A stretch of DNA of 37,849 nucleotides from JANMAT01 sp031359995 (GCA_031359995.1 JANMAT010000019.1:1-37849); one strand, 5' to 3'. Shown: positions 16,877 to 25,723, counted from the first letter of the stretch. Notes: generated by a model from the sequence alone, not told the origin. A program made the numbers and translations.

Positions 16877-16961
16877 GTGCGCTTTGTTTGCGCGGACCAG
16901 TGGCGGCTGGTGTTGGTGCGCTTTGGTTGCGCGGACCAGCGGTAGGCGCGGTCCGGCGCAA
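16877..16961. repeat. Direct and inverted copies of a gtgcgcttt(g/t)gttgcgcggaccag-like element
   Basis: Two 24-bp direct copies (16877-16900 and 16916-16939) differ by one base (ctttgtttg versus ctttggttg). A diverged inverted copy (ggtccggcgcaaac) follows at 16950-16963. They occupy the gap between convergent genes and create the terminator hairpin described separately. Confidence 0.75.
16927..16961. terminator. Hairpin between convergent VIT and MDR genes
   Basis: TTGCGCGGACC (16927-16937) pairs with GGTCC and GCGCAA (16950-16954, 16956-16961) with one bulged G and a 12-nt loop. It lies 80 bp after the VIT stop and 31 bp after the MDR stop on the other strand, so it can serve both directions. 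Confidence 0.6.
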
Positions 16962-16991
16962 ACAGAGTGAGGTGGGGGGGTGGGGGCGGGG

Positions 16992-17933
16992 CTACAGCTC
17001 GATGACGAGGCGGCCGCGGGTGCCGCCGGCCTCCAGGCGGCGGTGGGCCTCGCCGGTCTGCTCGGCCGGGAACGTGGCCAGCACCCGCAGGGTCACCGCG
17101 CCCTCCTCGGCCTGTTGGCGCAGGCGGTCGAGCTTCTCGCGGGCGGTGCCGTACTCGCGCACCCAGACCGGGTGGTGGACGATGCCGCGCTCGCTGCCGC
17201 CGTTGTAGCCCCGGACCGACGCCATGCCGCCACCGTCGCGGATGGCGGCGAGCACGAGCTCGTTCTGCACGGCGCCGTCGGCGAGGCCGTCGACCCCGTC
17301 GGCCACGAGGGCGCGGATGTGCTGGGCCACGTCGTCGCCGCGGCGCACCACCGCGTCGGCGCCCAGGCTCTTCACCAGTTCCTCGTCGGCCTCGGACGCG
17401 TCGGCGATCACGAACAGGCCGTCGGCCTTGGCCAGCTGCACCACGTAGCCCCCGTAGCAGCCGGCGGCCCCGGTCACGGCGAGCGTCTGCCCCGGCTGCA
17501 GGCCGAGCAGGTCGAGCGACAGGCGGGCGGTGAGGCCGTTCATCGGCAGCGTGGACGCCTCGACGTCGGTGGTGCCCCTGGGCACCCGCACGACCGACTC
17601 GGCCGGCACCACGATGTACTCGGAGTACGCACCGTGCGACCCGCCCGGGATCACGATGGCCATGACGTGCTCGCCGACGGCGAGGTCGGTCACGGTGCCC
17701 TCGCCGATCTCGTCGAGCACGCCGGCGGCGTCCATGCCGGGCACGTACGGCGGCGGGCCGGCGGCCTTGAGCATCTCGGCCCGGGCCCCGTTGCGCGTGT
17801 AGGTGTCGGTCGGGTTCACCGTGGCGGCGTGGACGCGGATGCGCACCTCGCCCGGTCCGGCGTGCGGGTCGGGCAGCTCGTAGACCCCGAAGGCTTCCGG
17901 ACCACCGAACTCCATCACCCCGACGACTCGCAT
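16992..17933 (-). CDS. NADPH:quinone oxidoreductase-like MDR protein
   Basis: A 313-residue medium-chain dehydrogenase/reductase of the zinc-free quinone oxidoreductase group, expected to reduce quinones or alpha,beta-unsaturated carbonyls with NADPH. The catalytic domain (about 1-125) shows VHAATVNPTDTYTRNG, PYVPGMDAAGVL and GEHVMA. There are no zinc-ligand cysteines. The Rossmann domain begins at about 145 with LAVTGAAGCYGGYVVQLAK, and FVIADAS follows as the second strand. The start ATG (17931-17933) has a TACGGT hexamer 6 nt upstream and no Shine-Dalgarno. It is immediately downstream of nagA on the same strand (18-bp gap) but appears to have its own promoter. The physiological substrate is unknown. 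Confidence 0.88.
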   Translation of the reverse strand: MRVVGVMEFGGPEAFGVYELPDPHAGPGEVRIRVHAATVNPTDTYTRNGARAEMLKAAGPPPYVPGMDAAGVLDEIGEGTVTDLAVGEHVMAIVIPGGSHGAYSEYIVVPAESVVRVPRGTTDVEASTLPMNGLTARLSLDLLGLQPGQTLAVTGAAGCYGGYVVQLAKADGLFVIADASEADEELVKSLGADAVVRRGDDVAQHIRALVADGVDGLADGAVQNELVLAAIRDGGGMASVRGYNGGSERGIVHHPVWVREYGTAREKLDRLRQQAEEGAVTLRVLATFPAEQTGEAHRRLEAGGTRGRLVIEL

Positions 17934-17939
17934 GACCGC

Positions 17940-17945
17940 ACCGTA
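17940..17945 (-). promoter_or_regulatory. Putative -10 element (TACGGT) for the MDR gene
   Basis: On the minus strand TACGGT ends 6 nt before the ATG at 17933, in the 18-bp gap after nagA. It suggests an independent leaderless transcript. Confidence 0.4.
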
Positions 17946-17951
17946 CCGGGG

Positions 17952-19118
17952 TCAGCCGACGCAACGACGAGTCCGCGGCGGTGCCGGGGAGAGCCGGTCG
18001 GCGAGCGACGCCGACGGCACGCCGGCCACGACGGTGCCGACCACGTGCAGGTCGGGCGTGAGCAGCACGAGATCGGCCCGGCGACCCACGGCGAGGCGGC
18101 CCCGGTCGCGCCGACCGAGCAGCCGAGCCGGTACCGCGGTGGCACACGAGATGGCGACCGCCGGAGAGCAGCCGGTGAAGGCCACCAGGTTGCGTACGCA
18201 CTGGTCGAGGAACGTGGTGCCGCCGGCCAGGGTGCCGTCGCCCAACGACGCCGCCGCCCCGGCCGAGGCCAGGCCCGCCCCGGCGACCACGTCGCTCACC
18301 AGCATCGTGCGACGCGGCCCGATGGCCCGGAACGCCAGGGCCACCATGAGCGGGTCGACGTGGACGCCGTCGGCGATCAACCCGGCCACGACCGAGGGGT
18401 GGGCCAGCGTCCACCCCGGAGGACCGGGACGGCGATGGTGCAGCGGCGGCATGCCGTTGTAGAGATGGGTGACGCACCGCACGCCGGCGGCCCATGCCGC
18501 GTCGAGCTCGGTCGGGGTGGCGTCGGTGTGGCCGGCCGACACGACCACGCCGCGCCGGCGCAGCGCGGTCGCCAGCTCGAGCGCGCCGGCGAGCTCGGGC
18601 GCCAACGTCACCAGGGCGACCCCGGCGACCCGTGACCAACCCGACGTGTCGACCTCGTCGACGCCGCGCAGCAGGTGCTCGGGGTGGGCACCCCGGCGGA
18701 CGGGGTTCAGGATCGGCCCCTCCAGGTGGGCGCCCACGATGGCGGCGGCACCCGGCACGGGCCCCGCCGCCACGGCGTCCAGAGCGGCCAGCAGGCGGCC
18801 GACCCGGTCGGGCGGCGACGTCACCAGGGTGGGGCACCAGCTGGTCACCCCGGTCGCCGGCAGGTGCCCGGCCAGCTCGCCGACCCGTTCGGGCGTGGCG
18901 GCCAGGTCGATCCCGAAGGCCCCGTTGCACTGGGCGTCGAGGTAGCCGGGGGCCACCAGCAGGCCGCCGGCGTCCAGCGTGGCGCCGCGCCGCAGGCGGG
19001 CCCCGATGGTGGCGATCAGGCCGTCCGCCGCGGTGAGGTCGGCCCGTTGCTGCCGGGTGGCGCCGGTCACCACGGTGCCGCCCCGGACGGTCAGCACGGG
19101 GGGAGGGGACGACGCCAC
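17952..19118 (-). CDS. nagA: N-acetylglucosamine-6-phosphate deacetylase
   Basis: A 388-residue cytosolic amidohydrolase that converts GlcNAc-6-phosphate to glucosamine-6-phosphate in amino-sugar and cell-wall recycling. LVAPGYLDAQCNGAFGIDL (about 53-71) matches the family start of the barrel. GAHLEGPILN supplies the metal-binding Glu, SAGHTDATPTEL and THLYNGMPPLHHRRPG the metal and substrate histidines, GLIADGVHVDP another conserved His, and LVSDVVAGAG the catalytic Asp. The length is usual. The start is taken as GTG 19116-19118, with TAGCGT 8 nt upstream; a second GTG eight codons on is possible. No nagB or GlcNAc transporter is adjacent, so the wider pathway must be encoded elsewhere. Confidence 0.92.
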   Translation of the reverse strand: MASSPPPVLTVRGGTVVTGATRQQRADLTAADGLIATIGARLRRGATLDAGGLLVAPGYLDAQCNGAFGIDLAATPERVGELAGHLPATGVTSWCPTLVTSPPDRVGRLLAALDAVAAGPVPGAAAIVGAHLEGPILNPVRRGAHPEHLLRGVDEVDTSGWSRVAGVALVTLAPELAGALELATALRRRGVVVSAGHTDATPTELDAAWAAGVRCVTHLYNGMPPLHHRRPGPPGWTLAHPSVVAGLIADGVHVDPLMVALAFRAIGPRRTMLVSDVVAGAGLASAGAAASLGDGTLAGGTTFLDQCVRNLVAFTGCSPAVAISCATAVPARLLGRRDRGRLAVGRRADLVLLTPDLHVVGTVVAGVPSASLADRLSPAPPRTRRCVG

Positions 19119-19126
19119 GGCGGCGA

Positions 19127-19132
19127 ACGCTA
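19127..19132 (-). promoter_or_regulatory. Putative -10 element (TAGCGT) for nagA
   Basis: On the minus strand TAGCGT lies 8 nt before the nagA GTG, with no ribosome-binding site between. It is divergent from the moxR promoter 56 bp away. Confidence 0.4.
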
Positions 19133-19187
19133 CCGGTGCACCCGGGCCATCTGGGCCCCCGCATCACGGTCGCACGGGAAAGGCTCC

Positions 19188-19193
19188 TAGCCT
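19188..19193 (+). promoter_or_regulatory. Putative -10 element (TAGCCT) for the MoxR operon
   Basis: TAGCCT ends 7 nt before GTG 19201. It is the basis for preferring that start over the ATG at 19258. Confidence 0.4.
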
Positions 19194-19200
19194 GGCGGCA

Positions 19201-20235
19201 GTGACGCCACGTACGCCACCCCCTCAACCCCCTGCCCGATGGGCCGATGAGACATCCATGACCTCCACGGATGCGGACCCCGTCGTCAGGCGCGCCACGG
19301 TGCCCGGCCCCGAGGTGGCCACCGACGTCGCCCGACGGCTGGTGGCCAACCTGGAGACGGTGCTGCGGGGCAAGACCGACGTGCTGCGGGCGGCCGTGGC
19401 CGCCGTGCTGTCAGGCGGTCACCTGTTGCTCGAGGACGTGCCCGGCCAGGGCAAGACGCTGCTGGCCAAGGCCATCGCCCGCTCGATCGGCGGGGTGTTC
19501 CACCGGGTCCAGGGCACCGCCGACCTGTTGCCGAGCGAGCTCACCGGCGTCAGCGTGTTCCAGCCCGGCACCGGCGCCTGGGAGTTCCGCCCCGGCCCGC
19601 TGTTCGCCAACGTGGTGCTGGTCGACGAGCTGAACCGGGCCACGCCCCGGGCCCAGTCGGCCCTGCTCGAGGCCATGGAGGAGCGCCAGGTGTCGGTGGA
19701 CGGGCGCACGTTCAAGCTGCCCGACCCCTACCTGGTGATCGCCACCCAGAACCCGGTCGACCACGCCGGCACCTTCCCGCTCGTGGAGGGTCAGCGCGAC
19801 CGGTTCACCCTGGTGCTCGAGCTCGGCCACCCCGGCCCCGAGGCCGAACGCGAGCTCCTGCTCGGGGTGGGCGGCATGGGCGAGCTGGCCCGTCTGGCCC
19901 CCGTGGTGGACCCCATCACGCTGGCCCTGGCCATCGAGGGCGTCCGCCAGGTGCACGTGTCGGTCGCCGTGGCCGACCACATCGTGGCCATCGGGGCCGC
20001 CACCCGGGCTCACCCGATGGTGTCGCTCGGTCAGAGCCCGCGCGCCAGCCTGTCGCTGCTCCACGCCGCCCAGGCGTGGGCGGTGCTGCACGGCCGTGAC
20101 TTCGTGACCGCCGACGACGTGCGCGAACTGGCGCCGGCGGCGCTGGCCCACCGGCTCCGCACCGGCGGCGACCTGGCCGCCACCACCGCCATCGTCCACG
20201 AGGTGCTGGCCCGCGTGCCGGTGCCGCGCGGCTGA
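19201..20235 (+). CDS. MoxR-family AAA+ ATPase
   Basis: A 344-residue ATPase of the MoxR class, which remodels protein complexes together with partner DUF58/VWA proteins. The AAA core has Walker A EDVPGQGKT (about 78-86), Walker B VVLVDELNR (137-145), a sensor region YLVIATQNPVDHAGTFPL and EGQRDRF, and a C-terminal lid with the conserved SPRASLSLLHAAQAWAVLHGRDFVTADDV. Two starts are possible: GTG 19201, favoured by a TAGCCT hexamer 7 nt upstream, gives a non-conserved 19-residue extension, while ATG 19258 gives 325 residues. It is first in a three-gene operon with a DUF58 protein and a membrane transglutaminase, a common actinobacterial set whose exact role is unsettled. Confidence 0.92.
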   Translation: MTPRTPPPQPPARWADETSMTSTDADPVVRRATVPGPEVATDVARRLVANLETVLRGKTDVLRAAVAAVLSGGHLLLEDVPGQGKTLLAKAIARSIGGVFHRVQGTADLLPSELTGVSVFQPGTGAWEFRPGPLFANVVLVDELNRATPRAQSALLEAMEERQVSVDGRTFKLPDPYLVIATQNPVDHAGTFPLVEGQRDRFTLVLELGHPGPEAERELLLGVGGMGELARLAPVVDPITLALAIEGVRQVHVSVAVADHIVAIGAATRAHPMVSLGQSPRASLSLLHAAQAWAVLHGRDFVTADDVRELAPAALAHRLRTGGDLAATTAIVHEVLARVPVPRG

Positions 20236-20251
20236 GCGGCCGGCGAGGCCG

Positions 20252-21178
20252 ATGAAGCGGACCCCGACGCCCACCGCGGGTGCCGGCTGGTTGCGCCCGT
20301 GCCGCCCCGGCCAGGGCGCGCTCGTGCTCGTGCTCCTGGTGATGGCGTTCCTCGGCATCTCGACCACGACGGGCACCGGCTGGCCCATCGTGCTCGTGTC
20401 GCTGCAGGTCGGTGTGCTGGTGATGTCGTTCGTGTTGCCCGTGTTCCCGCTGGCGCGGGCCCGGGTCGAGATCGGCACGCCCGGCGACGCCACGGTGGGC
20501 CTGCCCCTCACCATCGACGTGGTGTCGCGCGGCCCCGGTGGCGTGAAGGCGTGGGTGCCGGCACTGGATCGCGGCTGGTTCCGTCTCGGTACCGGCGAGC
20601 TGAGCGTCGTCCCCCCGCGGCGCGGGGTGCTGGACGCGGTGGCCGTCGAGTTGCGGTGCGCCAGCCCGCTCGGCCTGTGGCCCTGGCGACGTCGGATCGT
20701 GGTCCCCCTCGACCATGCGCTGTGCATCGCGCCGCGGGCGCTCGATGTGGCCCTGAGCGTGGATGCCGACGTGCTGCACCGCGGTGACGAGCTGACCCGC
20801 GGTGTGCGGCCCTACGACGCCGGCGATGCGTTGCGCGACGTGCACTGGCCCGCCACCGCCCGCACCGGCACCATGCAGGTGCGCGAGCGCGAGATGCACG
20901 AACGGGCCACGGTGCACCTGGTGGCCGATCTCGGCGCGACCGGAGCGCTGGCCGGCGAGCGGGTCGAGGAGCGGGCCTCATGGGCGGTGGGGGCCGGCAT
21001 CGACCTGCTGAACGCCGGCCGCGAGCTCGTGGTGCACACGACCGAGGGCGGCGTGCCGGTGAGTGGCCTGGTGCGCACGCGGCTGGAGCTCGGCCGCCGG
21101 CTGGCCCGGGCCACCACCGGCTCCGTCGCCCGGCCGGCCGGAGGCATCATCGTCGACGTTGCCGAGGCCCTGCCGTGA
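20252..21178 (+). CDS. DUF58 (VWA-like) membrane protein
   Basis: A 308-residue protein with two N-terminal membrane helices (about 21-38 and 43-66), then a beta-rich domain and a DUF58 region. The hallmark is RPYDAGDALRDVHWPATARTG (186-206), where the family has a YxxGDxxRxIxWxxxAR motif, followed by MQVREREMHERATVHLVADL. DUF58 proteins are von Willebrand A-like partners of MoxR ATPases. It sits 16 bp after moxR, and its stop codon overlaps the start of the transglutaminase gene (GTGA). That order, MoxR-DUF58-transglutaminase, is a conserved unit in actinobacteria and suggests a membrane-attached complex. The function of the complex here is not known. Confidence 0.9.
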   Translation: MKRTPTPTAGAGWLRPCRPGQGALVLVLLVMAFLGISTTTGTGWPIVLVSLQVGVLVMSFVLPVFPLARARVEIGTPGDATVGLPLTIDVVSRGPGGVKAWVPALDRGWFRLGTGELSVVPPRRGVLDAVAVELRCASPLGLWPWRRRIVVPLDHALCIAPRALDVALSVDADVLHRGDELTRGVRPYDAGDALRDVHWPATARTGTMQVREREMHERATVHLVADLGATGALAGERVEERASWAVGAGIDLLNAGRELVVHTTEGGVPVSGLVRTRLELGRRLARATTGSVARPAGGIIVDVAEALP

Positions 21179-23355
21179 GCGGCAACGAGGGGCGCTCGGG
21201 GCTGTTCGGTCGCATTCGGCTGGCCAACGCTCGCGGCGAACCCGAGTCGTCGGTGGTGGTGCGCCTGTCGGTGCTCTGCGCGTCGATGGTGGCGGCCCAC
21301 GCCGTGCTGCAACAGCACGTGGGCGGCGTGGCGCTGGCCATCGGCGTGTACGTCGGCATCCCCGGCGGGCATCTCTTCAGCCATCTCACGCGCCGCCGCA
21401 CCGGGCTCTGGACGAAGCTCGTGATCGCCATGTCGATGATGCTGGCGGTGACCCGCTTCGTGCAGGCCATCGCCCACATCGGCGGCGACGCGTCGGCGGT
21501 GCAGGTGCCACTGGCCGAGCTCTTCCTGTGGACGCTGCTGTTGCACTCGTGGGACGTGCCGACGCGGCGGGACCTGTCGTTCTCGCTGGTGTCGAGCCTG
21601 GTGCTCATGGGTGTGGCCGGCACGCTGTCGATCTCGCTGAGCTTTGCCTACCTGCTCGTCGGCTGGGTCGTGCCCGCCTTCGTCGCCATGCTGCTGATGC
21701 ACCGCCGCGAGCAGGCCGAGCTGCCCGCGCCCGGTCCGCCCGGCGCCGGGTCGCGGGCCCGTATGAGCCACACTCGCGTACGACACTCCCGGCAGGTGGT
21801 CGCGGGTCGCGTGGTGGCCGCCGTGGCGACGCTCACGGCGATCGTGGCCGTGGCCGGGCTGGCGTTCATGGCGCTACCGGCGGCCGGCGGCGTGCGGGCG
21901 TTCACGTTCCCGGTGTCGTTGCCCACGGTGTCGCGCGTGCCCGGTGGCGGCGGCCTGGTGAACCCGACCCTCGGCGACGACGCACCCACGCGCACCGACG
22001 GCACCGAGGTCAGCTCGGGCCAGCCGGGTACCGGCAACCGTGCCTCGTTCGGCTACTTCGGGTTCGCGACCCAGCTCGACACCGCGCTGCGGGGCCGGCC
22101 CGACGACACGCTGGTCATGCGGGTGCGCGCCGCCCAACCCGCGTTCTGGCGAGGCCAGTCCTTCGACACGTGGGACGGCCAGACGTGGACGAGCACGCTG
22201 CCCCGGCCCACGGTCATCCCGGGGAGCCTGCCGGTGGAACTGGCCGGTGACCGCACCGACGACGAGTTCCAGAGCGACCGGTTCACGCAGACGTACTACG
22301 TGGTGAAGCCGGGCCCGAACATGATCTTCGCGGCGACGTCGCCGCGCGAGCTGTACTTCGCCGACGACCGGATCTACCAGTTGGCCGACGGCTCACTGCG
22401 CGCCGGCGTGCTGCTCGAGAAGGGCACCGTGTACACGGTGGTCAGCCAGCGACCGCAGGTCACCGCCGACCGCCTGCGCCAGCTGCAGGGATCGCCCACG
22501 ATCGGCCTCACCCGGCCCGACGCGGCGCGCTACCTGCAGGTGCCCGACACCACGCCGACGCGCGTGGTCGATCTGGCCCAGCAGCTCACCAGTGGCATGA
22601 CCAACACCTACGACAAGGTGCGGGCGCTCGAGGGCTGGATCGCCACCAACACGAAGTACTCGCTCGACATCCCCGCACTGCCGAAGGGTGCCGACGCCGT
22701 CGACCACTTCCTGTTCGAGGAGCGCGTCGGCTTCTGCGAGCAGATCGGGACCTCGCTGGTGGTGATGCTGCGGTCCATCGGGGTGCCGGCCCGGTTGACG
22801 GTCGGCTACGCCGCCGGCGAGCGCAACCCGTTCACCGGCCTGTACGACGTGCGGGCCTCCGACGCGCATGCGTGGGCCGAGGTGTGGGTGCCGCGGGTCG
22901 GCTGGTTGCCGTTCGACCCGACCGCCAGCGTGCCCTTCGCCGCCAGCGGTGACGCGCGACCGCGTGCCGGCGCCGGCACGTTCAGGTTCCTGGGCGGCCG
23001 GTTGCCGTCGTTGCCCGACTGGGTCGTGCCGTTCTTCGCCGCCGGTGCCGCCGGACTGGGCGTGGCCACCGTGGGCGTGGGTGCCCTGTGGGTGCTGCGC
23101 CGTCGCCGCCTGCTGCGCGAGCGGCCCTGGGTGGAGCGTTGGATGAGCGCGTTCGAACGGGCCGGCGCCCGTCGGGGTCGCACGCGCTCGCCCACCGAGA
23201 GCGCCCGCATCTACGCGGATGCCCTCGGCCTGCTCGACGACCCGCGGTGGGCCGAGGTCGTGGCCACGGTGGAGCGGGAGGCGTTCGGGCGCGGTGCATC
23301 GCCACCGGAGCGCGCCGCGGCCGAGGACGCCGTGGCCGGGCTCCGTCGCGGCTGA
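21175..23355 (+). CDS. Membrane-bound transglutaminase-like protein (TgpA-type)
   Basis: A 726-residue integral membrane protein. Several N-terminal helices (about 30-65, 82-102, 111-125, 137-175 and 211-236) precede a large extracytoplasmic region. The transglutaminase core has the triad Cys521 (RVGFCEQ), His565 (ASDAHAWAEVW) and Asp581 (WLPFDPT), so it is likely catalytically competent as a thiol protease or transferase on wall-facing substrates. Another helix (618-641) returns to a cytosolic tail of about 85 residues rich in Arg and Glu. The start is GTG at 21175, overlapping the DUF58 stop. It is the last gene of the MoxR operon; a 12-bp hairpin 68 bp downstream terminates it. Natural substrates are unknown. 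Confidence 0.9.
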   Translation: MSGNEGRSGLFGRIRLANARGEPESSVVVRLSVLCASMVAAHAVLQQHVGGVALAIGVYVGIPGGHLFSHLTRRRTGLWTKLVIAMSMMLAVTRFVQAIAHIGGDASAVQVPLAELFLWTLLLHSWDVPTRRDLSFSLVSSLVLMGVAGTLSISLSFAYLLVGWVVPAFVAMLLMHRREQAELPAPGPPGAGSRARMSHTRVRHSRQVVAGRVVAAVATLTAIVAVAGLAFMALPAAGGVRAFTFPVSLPTVSRVPGGGGLVNPTLGDDAPTRTDGTEVSSGQPGTGNRASFGYFGFATQLDTALRGRPDDTLVMRVRAAQPAFWRGQSFDTWDGQTWTSTLPRPTVIPGSLPVELAGDRTDDEFQSDRFTQTYYVVKPGPNMIFAATSPRELYFADDRIYQLADGSLRAGVLLEKGTVYTVVSQRPQVTADRLRQLQGSPTIGLTRPDAARYLQVPDTTPTRVVDLAQQLTSGMTNTYDKVRALEGWIATNTKYSLDIPALPKGADAVDHFLFEERVGFCEQIGTSLVVMLRSIGVPARLTVGYAAGERNPFTGLYDVRASDAHAWAEVWVPRVGWLPFDPTASVPFAASGDARPRAGAGTFRFLGGRLPSLPDWVVPFFAAGAAGLGVATVGVGALWVLRRRRLLRERPWVERWMSAFERAGARRGRTRSPTESARIYADALGLLDDPRWAEVVATVEREAFGRGASPPERAAAEDAVAGLRRG

Positions 23356-23422
23356 GCCTGACGCATCCGTGAGCCCCGACGGCGCTCTCACCACCGTCGA
23401 GATCCCCCGGCTGGGGCGTCGT

Positions 23423-23453
23423 GTACGGAGGTGGTGTGGTGCCACCTCCGTAC
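23423..23453. terminator. Bidirectional hairpin between transglutaminase and GH2 genes
   Basis: A perfect 12-bp stem, GTACGGAGGTGG (23423-23434) and CCACCTCCGTAC (23442-23453), with loop TGTGGTG. It lies 68 bp past the plus-strand stop and 15 bp past the minus-strand stop of the convergent pair. Confidence 0.75.
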
Positions 23454-23467
23454 CGGCGCGGCCGGGC

Positions 23468-25600
23468 TCAGGGCGCAGCGGCGACCGGGGCGCGGTAGCG
23501 GTTCGTGGCGACCACGTCGTCGGGTCCCGACAGCTCGAGGTCGAGCACCAGATCGTGGCCGGCGGCGTCGGGCACCACGAACGACACGGTGCCGACGCGG
23601 GCGCAGGTGTCGGCGTCGATGTCGCCCCGCCAGCGCCACGCGTGGGCGCCACCGGCCCAGTGCAGCCGGGCGGTCACCTCGACACCTTCGAGGGCCCGGT
23701 GCAGATCGCTCACGACGTGCACATCGACGGCGATGGCGTCGCCCGGCGCGACCGAAGCCGGGAGCCGCTCGGCCACCACGATGACCTGCCGGCAGGCATC
23801 GACCAACGCCTGGTACGCGAGCTTGGCGTTGCGCTCGTGGTCGAGCACACTCCACGACACCGCCGGATGGGCGTCGGCCAGCATGAACATGCAGAAGCCG
23901 GCGGTCGGTCGGTACTTCAGCCGGCGCAGCGTCTCGATGTGGTGCTTCACGAGGTTGGCCTGGTACAGCTGCGTGGCGGTCCGCCACTCGTCGAACGAGT
24001 CGAACGCGGTGGGCGGCACCCGCGCCTCGAACACGGCCACGCCGGCGCCGTGGGTGCGCCCGATGCGGGCCCAGTCGAGGTGGGGCCAGCGCTCGGGTTC
24101 CATGAAGTCGGCGGCGTCGGGCACGGCCTGGGCGCCGAACTCGCCGACGAAGCGCACCATGCGGGGCACGGTGGCGGCGAAGCGGTCGAGGTCGCGTTCG
24201 TGGCCGTGGTACCAGCCGAAGTACAGGTGGCTGTCGGTGCCGTCGAGCTGCGGCGGATGCGGTGCGACACCGGAGTGGGCGATGACCGGTCGTGACGGGT
24301 CGGCGACCTCGAGGGTGCGCTTCACCCAGCGGTCGAGGATCGTCTTGTTCCACGACGGCAGCTCGTGGCCGGCCACGAACCTCACGGCCATCTTGCGGGC
24401 GTCGTACTCCTTGCCCGGTTCGATGTCGAGGGTGAACGGTTCGTTGTGCCCGCACCAGATGGCGATCGACGGGTGGTGGCCGAGCAGGTTCACCATCTCC
24501 TCGGCCTGGCGCACGGCCTGACGGCGGATGCTGCGGTTGTAGCCCCACTGCAGCGGGAAGTCCTGCCACACGAGCAAGCCGGCCTCGTCGGCCGCGTCGT
24601 AGAGCTCGGGCCGGCTGATGTGGGCGTGGACGCGCACGAGGTCGAGTCCGGCGTCGCGGGCCAGCGCGATGTCGCGGGCGAACTCGTCCGGGCTGGCGTC
24701 GGCCAGGCGGGCGCGCGTGGGCCCGAGGTTGGCGCCCTTCAGGAACAGGCGCTCGCCGTTCACGCTGAGCACCCAGTCGCGGCGCATGCCGACCTGGCGC
24801 AGCCCGGTGCGCAGGCTGCGGGCGTGGCTCACCTCGTGGTCCACCGACACGCTGACCTCGACGGTGACGAAGCGCTGCTCGCCGAGCGACCACGGCCACC
24901 ACAGGGGCGGGTCGTCGACCCCGAAGCTCCACGTGATGTTGTTGACACCGCGGGCCAGGCTGAACTCGTGCTCGCGCTCGACGGCGCCGTCGAGGGTGGT
25001 GCGCACCCGCACGGTGCGGGCCAGGTCGGTGTCGAGGGCCACGTGCACGTCGACCACGGCGCGGTCCTCGGTGGCCTCGCGGCACAGGACGCGCAGGTGG
25101 TCGATGCGCACGGGCCCGGTGCGCTCGACGCGCACCGGGCGCCACAGACCGCCGACGTTGTCGTCGGGGTCCAGGCAGTCCCAGTGGCCGAACACGCCGG
25201 TGATGGCCCGCTTCGAGCGCTTGTCGCGCTGGGGAGGGTTGGCGACCTCGACGGCGAGCACGTGCTCGAGGCCGAGGCGCACCAGGTCGCTGATGTCGTA
25301 GGCGTGGGGCAGGAAGTAGCCCTCCTGGTCGCCCAGGTAGGCGCCGTCCATCCACACGTCGGCCTGGTAGAACGCGCCTTCGAGCACGACCCAGTGGCGG
25401 GCGCCCTCGGGCCCGGGGTCGAGCTCGAACGGGGTGCGGTAGATGAGCGGCCCGTTCGAGTCGGCGAAGGCGGGCGAGTGGCGCCAGTGGCCGGGCACGT
25501 CGATGGGTGCCCAGTCCGAGTCGTCGTAGCGGAGCCCGAAGGCCAGGCGGCGCAGGTCGTCGTCGGCGATCGCAGCCCGCCAGGTGCCGGAGAGGTCCAT
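23468..25600 (-). CDS. Glycoside hydrolase family 2 protein (beta-mannosidase/beta-galactosidase-like)
   Basis: A 710-residue intracellular enzyme with no signal peptide. The N-terminal jelly-roll (about 1-160) includes DVPGHWRHSPAF, LIYRTPFEL and GAFYQADVWMDGAYLGDQEGYF. An Ig-like domain follows (about 165-265). The TIM barrel (about 275-540) has LFLKGANLGP, LVRVHAHISRPELYDAADEAGLLVWQDFPLQWG, the acid/base IWCGHNEP with Glu387, and the nucleophile FVGEFGAQ with Glu487. All family landmarks are kept. It is shorter than most beta-mannosidases and the sugar specificity cannot be settled from sequence. It stands alone; the ATG start has TAGGCT 9 nt upstream. Possible partners are the GH1-like and MFS genes at 28137-30547. 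Confidence 0.88.
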   Translation of the reverse strand: MDLSGTWRAAIADDDLRRLAFGLRYDDSDWAPIDVPGHWRHSPAFADSNGPLIYRTPFELDPGPEGARHWVVLEGAFYQADVWMDGAYLGDQEGYFLPHAYDISDLVRLGLEHVLAVEVANPPQRDKRSKRAITGVFGHWDCLDPDDNVGGLWRPVRVERTGPVRIDHLRVLCREATEDRAVVDVHVALDTDLARTVRVRTTLDGAVEREHEFSLARGVNNITWSFGVDDPPLWWPWSLGEQRFVTVEVSVSVDHEVSHARSLRTGLRQVGMRRDWVLSVNGERLFLKGANLGPTRARLADASPDEFARDIALARDAGLDLVRVHAHISRPELYDAADEAGLLVWQDFPLQWGYNRSIRRQAVRQAEEMVNLLGHHPSIAIWCGHNEPFTLDIEPGKEYDARKMAVRFVAGHELPSWNKTILDRWVKRTLEVADPSRPVIAHSGVAPHPPQLDGTDSHLYFGWYHGHERDLDRFAATVPRMVRFVGEFGAQAVPDAADFMEPERWPHLDWARIGRTHGAGVAVFEARVPPTAFDSFDEWRTATQLYQANLVKHHIETLRRLKYRPTAGFCMFMLADAHPAVSWSVLDHERNAKLAYQALVDACRQVIVVAERLPASVAPGDAIAVDVHVVSDLHRALEGVEVTARLHWAGGAHAWRWRGDIDADTCARVGTVSFVVPDAAGHDLVLDLELSGPDDVVATNRYRAPVAAAP

Positions 25601-25609
25601 CGGCGCCCG

Positions 25610-25615
25610 AGCCTA
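25610..25615 (-). promoter_or_regulatory. Putative -10 element (TAGGCT) for the GH2 gene
   Basis: On the minus strand TAGGCT lies 9 nt before the ATG at 25600. It is the same hexamer as upstream of deoD and the hydrolase at 37162. Confidence 0.4.
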
Positions 25616-25679
25616 GGTGGTCGGGTCGGCCGGGTTCCCGACCGGGTCGGCGGTCGGGGGCCGACCGACCGGGTGCCAC

Positions 25680-25723
25680 TCTGGGCCGGATCCGTCTCAC
25701 ATGTGCGACGGATCCCGCCCAGA
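25680..25723. terminator. 44-bp near-perfect palindrome
   Basis: The two 22-bp halves match at 20 of 22 positions and meet at CACATGTG. The outer arms (25680-25696 and 25707-25723) form a 17-bp stem with one mismatch. It starts just after the stop of the small minus-strand frame at 25732 and upstream of the GH2 promoter, which fits a terminator; a protein-binding site is also possible. Confidence 0.6.

Noticed and set aside
16807..19227. Minus-strand open frame of 806 codons over nagA and the MDR gene
   Set aside because: It is Arg/Gly/His-rich, in another frame over two well-supported enzymes on the same strand, and runs through the terminator hairpin.
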